Notes under the pieces: model-generated
Database searches by the model: none
Told to the model about the DNA's origin: nothing
What the model saw: the letters and a program-made list of their open reading frames with translations, nothing else
Shown here: piece after piece, positions 35,318 to 43,185 of the stretch
Position numbering within the stretch: the stretch's first letter is position 1
Layout of the letters: each line of letters opens with the position of its first letter
Translations under genes and position numbers: made by a program
Source of the DNA: an uncultured Burkholderiales bacterium
GTDB lineage: Bacteria > Pseudomonadota > Gammaproteobacteria > Burkholderiales > Burkholderiaceae_C
Direction: 5' to 3'
DNA length: 64,000 bases
Assembly (NCBI GenBank): GCA_903886485.1
Contig: CAISMH010000004.1
Coordinates: forward strand, 31,305 to 95,304

Positions 35318-36511
35318 TTAATGCTCGGGTGTGATTTGGTGTGCCGGCCTTTGAATTTGTCCTGTTTGCGCTGCGGTGAGCAAAGCCAAACTCACAGCCG
35401 TGGTGGCACGCGCCCAAGCACCACTGTGCAGCACTGGCTTGTCATGAACGATGGCGTTGTAAAACTCATCGACGACTTCTTGACGCGGCAGGGTGGGACT
35501 TTGAAGCGACTTTTGCATCACCTCGAAGTCACCATCAATCCAAATGCCCAGTGGTGTAGGACGCAAATCTGCCCCATCGCAACTCACGATGAGAGGACCA
35601 AAGTGCTGGTGTTGCATGGCCGTGGGGGGGCGTTTGGATCCCGACCACTGCTGCGCGCCATAGTTTCGTGCGGCTTTTAGATTGGCCTCGTCATCAGCGG
35701 TGTGGGTAGCTAAAAGTCGCCTGCGTGCTGCACCCTGCAAATGCTTGCCTTTTACTTCTCCGAGTTCGCTGATGTCATTCATCCATAGGTCACTGTCAAA
35801 GTGGCCATAGCCGCTGTAGTTCAGACTGGCAAAGTGGCCATCGGCGAATCCCAACAAAGCGCTGTAAGCACCTTCGGTCGGGCGTTGTGGGTCCCACGCG
35901 CCTGTGTGCGCCATCACCGTGTTGACCAAGCCTCCACCCAGCAAGCGAACGATGTCAATTTGGTGTGCGGATTGGTTGAAAACGACACCCCCACCTGCCT
36001 GCGTGTTCAATTCTTCTGGACGGCGTGGTCGGTATAAAAAATCTGTGTAATTCAGAGAATGAATCATTCGTACAGATCCGTATTTGCCGCTACGAATCAA
36101 TCCATACGTTTGAAGTATCGGGGCATTGAAGCTGTGGCTGTGTCCCACCATCAGTACCACACCAGCACGCGTCGTTGCCTCGATCATGCGCGTGCAATCG
36201 TCAAGCGTGAGTGCCATAGGTTTTTCAACCATGACATGTTTACCGTAGGCCGCAGCCATCGCTACTTGATCGGCATGCAAGTGATGTGGCGTTGCGATGT
36301 AGATGGCTTGCACTTCAGGGTTGCAGCAAAGGGCCTCAAAATTTGGTTCGCATGCCACACCAAAATCACGTTCGAATTGAGCACAGGCCACAGCTTGTGG
36401 ATCAGTGGCGGCGACCAGTTGCAGACGTGGGTCGTTGGCCAAGGTGGGCAGCATCAGCGTGAAGGCCCGTCCTAAACCGGCAACGCCGAGTTTGATGCTT
36501 GTTGGATTCAT
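35318..36511 (-). CDS. Gfo/Idh/MocA-family dehydrogenase, phthalate dihydrodiol dehydrogenase-like
   Basis: This 397-residue protein has an N-terminal NAD-binding domain (GVAGLGRAFTLMLPTL, then ATDPQ) and the family EKPMAL motif near residue 97. Pht4-type dihydrodiol dehydrogenases of phthalate degradation belong to this family. Placed between a phthalate-type reductase (4-nt overlap) and a MarR gene, oxidation of a cis-dihydrodiol to a dihydroxy-aromatic acid is a good inference. Other Gfo/Idh substrates cannot be excluded. Confidence 0.83.
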   Translation of the reverse strand: MNPTSIKLGVAGLGRAFTLMLPTLANDPRLQLVAATDPQAVACAQFERDFGVACEPNFEALCCNPEVQAIYIATPHHLHADQVAMAAAYGKHVMVEKPMALTLDDCTRMIEATTRAGVVLMVGHSHSFNAPILQTYGLIRSGKYGSVRMIHSLNYTDFLYRPRRPEELNTQAGGGVVFNQSAHQIDIVRLLGGGLVNTVMAHTGAWDPQRPTEGAYSALLGFADGHFASLNYSGYGHFDSDLWMNDISELGEVKGKHLQGAARRRLLATHTADDEANLKAARNYGAQQWSGSKRPPTAMQHQHFGPLIVSCDGADLRPTPLGIWIDGDFEVMQKSLQSPTLPRQEVVDEFYNAIVHDKPVLHSGAWARATTAVSLALLTAAQTGQIQRPAHQITPEH

Positions 36512-37461
36512 AAATCGAGTATCAGCTCTTGGGACTTTGCGCGCGAGACACAGACCATGATTTGATGGGCCTGCTCATCAGGCCGCAATACCATGTCGCG
36601 GTGATCGGCCTCACCAGCGATCAAGTTCGTCCGGCAACACCCGCAGCAACCACTCTCGCACGAGCTGGGTATCGTGTGACCGCACATGCGCAAGACCTCC
36701 AAAATGCTTTGATGCGCAGGAATGGTGATGCGTTCACCCGTTTGTTGAAGTACCACATCGAAGGCTTGGTCATTGGCCGAGGTCGCGGTGGATGCACCAA
36801 AACTCTCAAAGTGAATTTGTTCACTCGGCCAATGGCCTGTCATGTCACGCACTGAGTCCATCAAGCCTTGGGGACCGCAGCAATACACATGTGCTTTGTC
36901 AGGGCGTTCAAAAATAGGCCACAAATCCAGAGCTTGATTCAAGTCCCCTTCGTCGTGGTGCAAGGTGACGTTGGCTTGGATGTCTGTGCCTTGCAATTCG
37001 TCTATGAATGCGGTGCTGTCTTTGTCGCGGGTGCAGTAGTACAGCTTGAAATCGTGGCGACCTTGTCTGCGCAATGCGTGGATCATGGACAAGATGGGTG
37101 TGATGCCAATGCCCCCCGCAATAAAGATGAAGGCGGGCGCTTTGGTCTGCAGTTCAAACAAATTGTTCCAAGGCGACGCCATGAGTAAATCGCCTGCTTG
37201 GACATCGTCCACCATGCTGATGGAGCCGCCGCGTCCTTGTGCATCACGTTTGACGGCGATTTGCCAAGTGCGGGTGTCGTCAGGGGGGCTGCACAGAGAG
37301 TAGCTGCGGCGACTGCCTGCGGGGGTCTGAACCACGATGTGCGCACCGGGCGTGAAGACAGGTAATGGCAAACCCTCGGGATGCTGCAATTCAAACAGCG
37401 TGATGTCAGATGTGAGTGATTGTTTGCGCTTGACGCGTAAGGGTTGAAATGTGTCGCTCAT
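36508..37461 (-). CDS. Phthalate dioxygenase reductase-type FMN/2Fe-2S oxidoreductase
   Basis: This is a 317-residue electron-transfer protein with the order FMN domain (RRSYSLCS near 50), NAD domain (GGIGITPILSMIHALR near 115) and C-terminal plant-type 2Fe-2S domain with CESGCCGCCRTNLIAGEADH near 265 (CX4CX2C ligands). This order is typical of class IA reductases that feed Rieske oxygenases. The start at 37461 fits the family; the frame is open nine codons upstream. The gene diverges from the Rieske oxygenase gene that it probably serves. Confidence 0.92.
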   Translation of the reverse strand: MSDTFQPLRVKRKQSLTSDITLFELQHPEGLPLPVFTPGAHIVVQTPAGSRRSYSLCSPPDDTRTWQIAVKRDAQGRGGSISMVDDVQAGDLLMASPWNNLFELQTKAPAFIFIAGGIGITPILSMIHALRRQGRHDFKLYYCTRDKDSTAFIDELQGTDIQANVTLHHDEGDLNQALDLWPIFERPDKAHVYCCGPQGLMDSVRDMTGHWPSEQIHFESFGASTATSANDQAFDVVLQQTGERITIPAHQSILEVLRMCGHTIPSSCESGCCGCCRTNLIAGEADHRDMVLRPDEQAHQIMVCVSRAKSQELILDL

Positions 37462-37516
37462 GATGTGCTTTGTGTGACAGATGTGCAATTGACAGAAATC
37501 GATTGCTCAAATAACC

Positions 37517-37528
37517 TTAGTGTTCTAA
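37517..37528. promoter_or_regulatory. Inverted repeat in the divergent gap, candidate MarR operator
   Basis: TTAG-TGTT-CTAA is a hyphenated palindrome in the 90-nt gap between the reductase and oxygenase genes, followed 6 nt later by CTTGACAAG, another short symmetric element. MarR sites are commonly AT-rich palindromes of this kind. The assignment is positional only. Confidence 0.4.
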
Positions 37529-37551
37529 CTATTTCTTGACAAGTTTAATTT

Positions 37552-38820
37552 ATGTTGAGCACTGAAGAAAACGATTTGTTATGCCGTGTGGAGGGGACGG
37601 CACCGATGGGGCAGTTGATGCGTCGCCATTGGCAGGCCGTTTGTTTGACGGAGGAAGTTAACGAGCCGGATGGCAAACCTATTCGTGCGCGTGTCTTGGG
37701 AGAAGACTTGGTCGTCTTTCGTAACACCGAAGGTCAAGTAGGGGTGATGGACGAGTTTTGTCCGCACCGCCGCGCATCGTTGGTCTATGGGCGCAATGAA
37801 AACTGTGGCCTACGCTGTCTCTATCACGGATGGAAAATGGATGTTGAAGGCCACGTTGTGGAGATGAACTCCGAACCCGTGGCGAGTGGCTTGGTAGGAA
37901 AAGTCAATCACAAGGCCTATCCCGTCAAAGAGTGGGGTGGTTTTGTGTGGGCTTACATGGGGCCGCGAGAGACGATGACTGAGTTTGAGCCACCAGCTTG
38001 GGCTCCCACAGAAGCGGTGCGGGTATCGATTGCCAAAATCATCATCCCCTGCAACTGGGCGCAAATTCTTGAGGGACAAATTGACTCGGCACACAGCTCG
38101 AGTCTGCATTCATCGGACATGGTGCCTGCACGTGTTGATGGCGCGAAGGCCACCGATACCAACTGGCTAAGGCCCTCCACGGACAAGGCGCCTCGCATGC
38201 AAACCCAGCGCGAGAGCTATGGTTTCAGATACGCCGCAATTCGACGGCCGATTCATCAGGCGGCGACACATGAGTATGTGAGGTCTACTGTTTTCGTCGC
38301 ACCTGCTTCTGCTTTGATTCCACCCAACGATCTCTACAACGTTGCCAACATCAACACAGCGATTGATGACACGCACACGGCGTTTCACTTCATCGCTTGG
38401 GGTAACCCATCGACCACGCCAGACACACAGACGTGGCGCAAGTTCTTGTCTGCGCAAGTGGGCGAGGACGTGGACGCGCAGTTCAACCCACTGCGCACTG
38501 TGGCAAATGACTTTCTACAAGATCGGCAATCCATGAAAGATGGAAATTTCACGGGCATCACCGGGATTCCAAACCAAGATATGGCGATGTGGATCACGAT
38601 GGGGCCAATTGCGGATCGCACCCACGACCGTTTAGGTGCAAGCGATTTGGCAATCGTGGAGTTTCGTCGCCAGATGGTGGATGCCGTTCAAAGTTTCATG
38701 AAAGGCGCAGAGCCCATTGGGGTCGGTTCGCATCGGATTCCGCGTGGCTTGTGTTCTTATCAAGCCGTTATTCCTAAAGAGGTGGACTGGCGTGCTTACC
38801 CAGCCAATCCTGTCGCTTAA
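37552..38820 (+). CDS. Rieske non-heme iron oxygenase, phthalate 4,5-dioxygenase-type
   Basis: The protein has 422 residues. The Rieske cluster is bound by C70-x-H72 and C89-x2-H92, and the mononuclear iron by D178-x2-H181-x4-H186 (family position for Asp/Asn-His-His). The N-terminus (MLSTEENDLLCRVEGTAPMG) is like that of single-component alpha oxygenases of the phthalate/phenoxybenzoate group. With the divergent reductase it would dihydroxylate an aromatic carboxylate. No ribosome site is obvious before the ATG. The substrate is inferred from the phthalate-like neighbours and could be another aromatic acid. Confidence 0.9.
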   Translation: MLSTEENDLLCRVEGTAPMGQLMRRHWQAVCLTEEVNEPDGKPIRARVLGEDLVVFRNTEGQVGVMDEFCPHRRASLVYGRNENCGLRCLYHGWKMDVEGHVVEMNSEPVASGLVGKVNHKAYPVKEWGGFVWAYMGPRETMTEFEPPAWAPTEAVRVSIAKIIIPCNWAQILEGQIDSAHSSSLHSSDMVPARVDGAKATDTNWLRPSTDKAPRMQTQRESYGFRYAAIRRPIHQAATHEYVRSTVFVAPASALIPPNDLYNVANINTAIDDTHTAFHFIAWGNPSTTPDTQTWRKFLSAQVGEDVDAQFNPLRTVANDFLQDRQSMKDGNFTGITGIPNQDMAMWITMGPIADRTHDRLGASDLAIVEFRRQMVDAVQSFMKGAEPIGVGSHRIPRGLCSYQAVIPKEVDWRAYPANPVA

Positions 38821-38835
38821 TTTTGGAGGCAAGAA

Positions 38836-39831
38836 ATGTTTCATTCAAAGCGTGAGTCTCGTCGGCAGTTGCTTGTGTCCGCTGCCTTGTGTGCGTTGAT
38901 GGCGTGTCTTGCCACCAACTCGTTCGCGCAGAGTTACCCGAACCGAAGTATCAAATTCATCGTGCCTTACTCTGCGGGCGGTTTGCCTGATACGGTGGCT
39001 CGCATTTATGCGCAACGCCTGAGCGATCGATTGGGGCAACCCGTGGTGGTGGATAACAAACCAGGGGCGAACGGTGTCGTAGCGGCTCAGGCCATGGCGG
39101 CTTCCCCCAAGGATGGCTATACATTCTTGGTCACGGATGGTTCGATGTTTTCGATCAATCCCATGCTCTACAAGTCGATCAGCTACGACTACAAGCGCGA
39201 TTTCGTACCGGTTTCACTGGCCGCGCGTGCACCTTTGTATTTGGCTGTTCATCCCAAAATTGCCGCAAACAATTTGCGCGAATTGATTGACCTGATCAAA
39301 AGCAAACCCGGCATGCTGACCTACGGCTCATCGGGTATTGGCAGCACGCACCACTTGAGCATGGAAGCCTTCAAAGCCGCCATGTCCTTGAATATCACCC
39401 ACGTGCCGTACAAAGGAACTGGACAGTCTGTGCCGGCCTTGATTGGCGGACAAGTAGACATGCTTTTTTCTGCCTTGCCTTCTTTGTCGGGTTTTGTCAA
39501 AAGTGGTCAAGTGCGCTTGATCGCCAGCAACGCAGGCAAGCGCTCCAGCCAAGAGCCTAACGTGCCCGCAATTGCCGAGCTCATTCCCGGTTTTGACTTT
39601 GCGCCGATCGTGGGTGTCTTGGCGTCAACCGGTACGCCGCAGGCAGCCATGGACCGACTCAGCGCAGAGATGGCGCTGGTGGCCAAACAGCCTGACACCA
39701 TTCAAATCTTGAGCAACGCTGGCATCGATGCGATTGGCGGAAGTGGCGCCGAGTATGCGCGTGCCATTGCAGAAGAAAACGAACGTTTTGGCAAAGCTGT
39801 GCACGCAGCTGGCATCAAACAACAGGAGTAA
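38836..39831 (+). CDS. Bug/TctC-family binding protein of the aromatic cluster (first)
   Basis: This 331-residue exported protein has a signal peptide with cleavage near SFA-QSYP, then NRSIKFIVPYSAGGLPDTVAR. GGAGG lies 8 nt before the ATG. It sits between the Rieske oxygenase and the dihydroxyphthalate decarboxylase-like gene, so it probably binds the aromatic acid used by this pathway. A second Bug gene closes the same operon. Confidence 0.92.
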   Translation: MFHSKRESRRQLLVSAALCALMACLATNSFAQSYPNRSIKFIVPYSAGGLPDTVARIYAQRLSDRLGQPVVVDNKPGANGVVAAQAMAASPKDGYTFLVTDGSMFSINPMLYKSISYDYKRDFVPVSLAARAPLYLAVHPKIAANNLRELIDLIKSKPGMLTYGSSGIGSTHHLSMEAFKAAMSLNITHVPYKGTGQSVPALIGGQVDMLFSALPSLSGFVKSGQVRLIASNAGKRSSQEPNVPAIAELIPGFDFAPIVGVLASTGTPQAAMDRLSAEMALVAKQPDTIQILSNAGIDAIGGSGAEYARAIAEENERFGKAVHAAGIKQQE

Positions 39832-39834
39832 AAC

Positions 39835-40827
39835 GTGGGCCGATTGAATTTAAGTTTTGCGTGTTGGAACTATGACCGCACACGCGCGTTGATGGATGGA
39901 TCGGTGTCGATTGACGGCATTGATTTGAACTACCTCAACCTTCCTGTCGAAGAAACATTTTTTCGCATGGCGAGGTTCCAAGAATTTGACGTCGCAGAAA
40001 TGTCCCTGTCGTCTTATTGTTTGACGCTTTCTCGGCCAGATCGACCTTTTGTGGCTTTGCCAATTTTTCCATCTCGTTTTTTCAGACATTCTTGTATTTA
40101 CGTGAACGCAGAAAGTGGCATTCACGAGCCCAAGGATTTGATTGGCAAGCGCATTGCCAGTCCCGAGTACCAAATGACTGCACCGGTCTGGATTCGTGGC
40201 ATCTTGGCAGATCACTATGGCGTGCCTGTGGATGCCCAGCCGTATCTGTTTGGAGGGGAAGAAGAGCCCGGTCGCATCGAAAAGATGAAGTTGCAGTTGC
40301 CTTCAAATTTCCAAGTCAACGCCATTGGTCCCACGCAAACCCTCTCCCAGATGCTCCATGCTGGCGAGTTGGATGCGCTCTACACCGCCCGCATGCCGTC
40401 CACCTTTTTGAAAAACGATGGCAAAGTCAAACGGTTGTTTGAAAACTATATGGATGTGGAGCGTGCGTATTACCGCCAAACAGGTATTTTTCCCATCATG
40501 CATACCGTGGTGATTCGCCGTGAAGTTTATGAAGCCAATCGATGGATTGCGCAATCACTCACGAAGGCCTTTGTAGAAGCCCAGCGTCGCACCTATGAGG
40601 ATCTGTATGAAACAGCAGCGCTCAAAGCCATGTTGCCTTGGTTGACTGCGCATGTGGAAGATGCACGCCGCGAATTCGGTGATGACTGGTGGGCTTATGG
40701 ACTAGAGAAAAACCACACAACGCTCGACACATTTACCCGCTATCACCACGAACAAGGCCTGTCACCTCGCAAGCTTGATGTGACCGAATTGTTTGCCCCC
40801 GAATCGTTAGAAACTTTTAAGATTTAA
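39835..40827 (+). CDS. 4,5-dihydroxyphthalate decarboxylase-like protein
   Basis: This 330-residue protein has no signal peptide and a fold related to periplasmic binding proteins, as in Pht5-type decarboxylases (conserved MSLSSYCLTLSRPDRPFVALPIFPSR is seen as MSLSSY near 53 and FPSRFFRH near 77). It starts with GTG after AGGAG, and only 3 nt separate it from the preceding stop. In the phthalate route it would turn dihydroxyphthalate into protocatechuate. The family is clear; the exact substrate is inferred. Confidence 0.87.
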   Translation: MGRLNLSFACWNYDRTRALMDGSVSIDGIDLNYLNLPVEETFFRMARFQEFDVAEMSLSSYCLTLSRPDRPFVALPIFPSRFFRHSCIYVNAESGIHEPKDLIGKRIASPEYQMTAPVWIRGILADHYGVPVDAQPYLFGGEEEPGRIEKMKLQLPSNFQVNAIGPTQTLSQMLHAGELDALYTARMPSTFLKNDGKVKRLFENYMDVERAYYRQTGIFPIMHTVVIRREVYEANRWIAQSLTKAFVEAQRRTYEDLYETAALKAMLPWLTAHVEDARREFGDDWWAYGLEKNHTTLDTFTRYHHEQGLSPRKLDVTELFAPESLETFKI

Positions 40828-40829
40828 CA

Positions 40830-41534
40830 ATGCCAGCTAACCCAACTCAACAACGCCTGATTGAAGCAGGCTTGATCATCGACCATCACGACCTTGGCGA
40901 CATGACGCGAGGCCATGTCTCGATTCGTATGCCTGATGATCCTGAACATTTCTACATCAAGCCCCACAGCGTCGGTTTTGACGAGATCACGCCAGAGAAC
41001 ATGGTGATTTGCAACATGCAAGGCGAAAAAGTGGGGGGGACAGGCCGCAAGCACAGTGAAGTCTTTATTCACTCTGAGATTTATAAAACCAGGCCTGATG
41101 TGAACAGCATTATTCATGCGCATCCGACTTATGCCGTGGCCTTTTCAGCCACAGGTCAGGCTCTGCAACCTGTGAGTCAACCCAGTGTTGCCTTCGCGGA
41201 TGGATTGCCTTACTTTGATGAAGCCATTGACCTCATTCGTACCCCTGCGCTTGGCGTGGGCGTTGCGAATGCATTAGGACAATGCAAAGCCGTGTTGATG
41301 CGCAATCACGGTGTCACGGTCGTCGGATCGTCGGTGGAGGAGAGCACCATTTTGCTGATCATGTTGGAAAACGCATGCCAAATACAGTTGGCGGCTATGT
41401 CTGCGGGTGTTGGCGCGACTTTTGATGCGCCGCAAATTCAGAAGTTGCACCACGACATCACACGCCCTGAGCAATTCACGATCAACTTTGATTACTTGGT
41501 CAGGAAAATTCGCAGATTGAATCAACGGAGTTGA
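40830..41534 (+). CDS. Class II aldolase/adducin-family protein
   Basis: This 234-residue protein has the zinc-binding motif HAHPTYAVAFSATG (about 94) and NHGVTVVG (about 158), typical of class II aldolases and related decarboxylases. Some phthalate clusters use members of this family as dihydroxyphthalate decarboxylases (PhtC type). This could therefore be a second decarboxylase beside the Pht5-like one, or an aldolase for a ring-cleavage product. It lies 2 nt after the upstream stop, in the same operon. Confidence 0.85.
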   Translation: MPANPTQQRLIEAGLIIDHHDLGDMTRGHVSIRMPDDPEHFYIKPHSVGFDEITPENMVICNMQGEKVGGTGRKHSEVFIHSEIYKTRPDVNSIIHAHPTYAVAFSATGQALQPVSQPSVAFADGLPYFDEAIDLIRTPALGVGVANALGQCKAVLMRNHGVTVVGSSVEESTILLIMLENACQIQLAAMSAGVGATFDAPQIQKLHHDITRPEQFTINFDYLVRKIRRLNQRS

Positions 41535-41535
41535 G

Positions 41536-42507
41536 ATGCCAAGCCTGCTTCACCACGCCTCTCGCTGTTTGTGTCTTCTTGGCTTTTTGCTTACTTCTGT
41601 TTTCGCTCAAGACTATCCGCAAAAGACCGTGCGTTTGATCTCGCCCATCCCAGCAGGTGGCGCGCCAGATCTGATTGCACGTGCTGTTGGGCATCGGTTG
41701 GCGCAAATTTGGCCTCAACCCGTGGTGGTCGAAAACAAGATTGGCTCGAACGGGCAATTGGCCGCTGACTATGTGACGCATGCGCAACCAGATGGCTATA
41801 CCTTGTTGGTTGGCATGGATAGCCTGTTTGTCATCAACCCTTATTTGTACAAACAAAGCGCTGTCGATGTGAACAAAGATTTGATTCCCATTGCCACCTT
41901 GGGGGCCAACCAATTCGTTCTGTCGATCAACGCCAATTTGCCGGTTAAAACCCTGCCTGAATTTGTGGAGTATGCGAAGAAATCAAAACCTGCTTTGGCG
42001 TATGCGTCTGGGGGGAATGGCAGTCAACATCATCTGACGATGGAGTTGCTGAAGTCCCGCGCTGGCATGGATTTAATGCACGTGCCCTACAAAGGAGGAA
42101 CGGCTGCAACCACTGCCACGATTGGTGGTGAAACTGTCGCCATGTTTTCTGGCACATCAAATTCCGCACTGCTCAAGGCGGGAAAGATGCGTGCCATTGC
42201 GGTCAGTGGCGCCAACCGATCGAAAGTTTTGCCGGATGTGCCAACAGTCTCTGAGTTTTATCCAGGCTTTGACAACACGATTTGGATTGGTTTGTTCGCA
42301 CCCCGTGGGACACCTGACGCCATCGTTCAACGTTTGCGCCGAGACGTGACTCGTATCTTGAACACACCCGAATTGATCGATGCGTTTGCCAATGCTGGCG
42401 GCATTGAGCCTTTTGTGACGACGCCTGAGGAAATGCAGCGCTTGATCAAACGTGATCAGGCCAAATACAGCAAATTGATCAGCGAGCTCAAGCTCAAAAT
42501 CGATTGA
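41536..42507 (+). CDS. Bug/TctC-family binding protein of the aromatic cluster (second)
   Basis: This 323-residue protein has a signal peptide ending near VFA-QDYP and the Bug pattern QKTVRLISPIPAGGAPDLIAR. GGAG precedes the ATG, which lies one base after the preceding stop. Two Bug genes in one catabolic operon suggest either different substrates or one import and one sensing role. No TctAB genes are present. Confidence 0.91.
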   Translation: MPSLLHHASRCLCLLGFLLTSVFAQDYPQKTVRLISPIPAGGAPDLIARAVGHRLAQIWPQPVVVENKIGSNGQLAADYVTHAQPDGYTLLVGMDSLFVINPYLYKQSAVDVNKDLIPIATLGANQFVLSINANLPVKTLPEFVEYAKKSKPALAYASGGNGSQHHLTMELLKSRAGMDLMHVPYKGGTAATTATIGGETVAMFSGTSNSALLKAGKMRAIAVSGANRSKVLPDVPTVSEFYPGFDNTIWIGLFAPRGTPDAIVQRLRRDVTRILNTPELIDAFANAGGIEPFVTTPEEMQRLIKRDQAKYSKLISELKLKID

Positions 42508-42590
42508 AATAACAGCTAGAACTTGGGCGCTGTTCGGCCCAGACAACGTCTTGGCATTGAGGACGCAACTGTGGCTGAGTTACCGCCTGT

Positions 42591-42600
42591 CACCTAGGTG
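42591..42600. promoter_or_regulatory. Short palindrome upstream of the molybdenum hydroxylase genes
   Basis: CACCTAGGTG is a perfect 10-bp palindrome in the 188-nt gap after the aromatic operon, 96 nt before the iron-sulfur subunit gene. It may be a regulator site; apart from it and a good ribosome site (AGGAG) before 42696 I see nothing in the gap. Confidence 0.3.
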
Positions 42601-42695
42601 CCGCTTCAAAGGGAAAACGCTAGGCATGCAAAATGCCGTTCGTCCATAGCATCTCTCCAGTTTTCTGAGACTTCCTCATTTTTCTAGGAGAGGCC

Positions 42696-43175
42696 ATGCC
42701 TAATTATTCGCTCAATGTGGACGGCGTCCAGCAGACCGTACAAGCCGAACTTGATGAGCCCTTGCTCTATGCCTTGACCGACAAACTCAAACTCAAAGGT
42801 CCTAAGTTTGGCTGCGGCTTGGCCCAGTGTGGCACTTGTACGGTGCTGGTAGCTGGCAGGCCGGTCCGTTCTTGCGTTACACCGACCAGTGCCGTGGTGG
42901 ATCAACCGATTCGCACACTGGATGGGTTGGCTACAAATGGCCAACTCCATCCAGTTCAAGAGGCTTTTGTTCACGAGCAAGCCGCGCAATGTGGTTATTG
43001 CTCTAACGGTTGGATCATGCACAGCGTGGCTTTGCTCGAAAAAACACCTAAGCCAACGCCCGAGCAAATAAAACAAGCGTTTGCCAACGTGCAATGCCGC
43101 TGCGGCACGCAGATTGCCATCATGCGTGCTGTCAAACGTGCCAGCGAAACCATGGCACCCACTGCCAAAGCCTGA
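42696..43175 (+). CDS. Molybdenum hydroxylase small (2x 2Fe-2S) subunit, isoquinoline 1-oxidoreductase alpha-like
   Basis: This 159-residue protein has a plant-type 2Fe-2S site (CGLAQCGTC near 45) and a second cluster site (CGYCSNGW near 102 and CRCGTQ near 137), as in the small subunit of xanthine dehydrogenase-type enzymes. It pairs with the large molybdopterin subunit 10 nt downstream. The two-subunit form without an FAD subunit is typical of isoquinoline/aldehyde oxidoreductases, which pass electrons to membrane acceptors. Confidence 0.93.
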   Translation: MPNYSLNVDGVQQTVQAELDEPLLYALTDKLKLKGPKFGCGLAQCGTCTVLVAGRPVRSCVTPTSAVVDQPIRTLDGLATNGQLHPVQEAFVHEQAAQCGYCSNGWIMHSVALLEKTPKPTPEQIKQAFANVQCRCGTQIAIMRAVKRASETMAPTAKA

Positions 43176-43185
43176 AGGAGCCACC

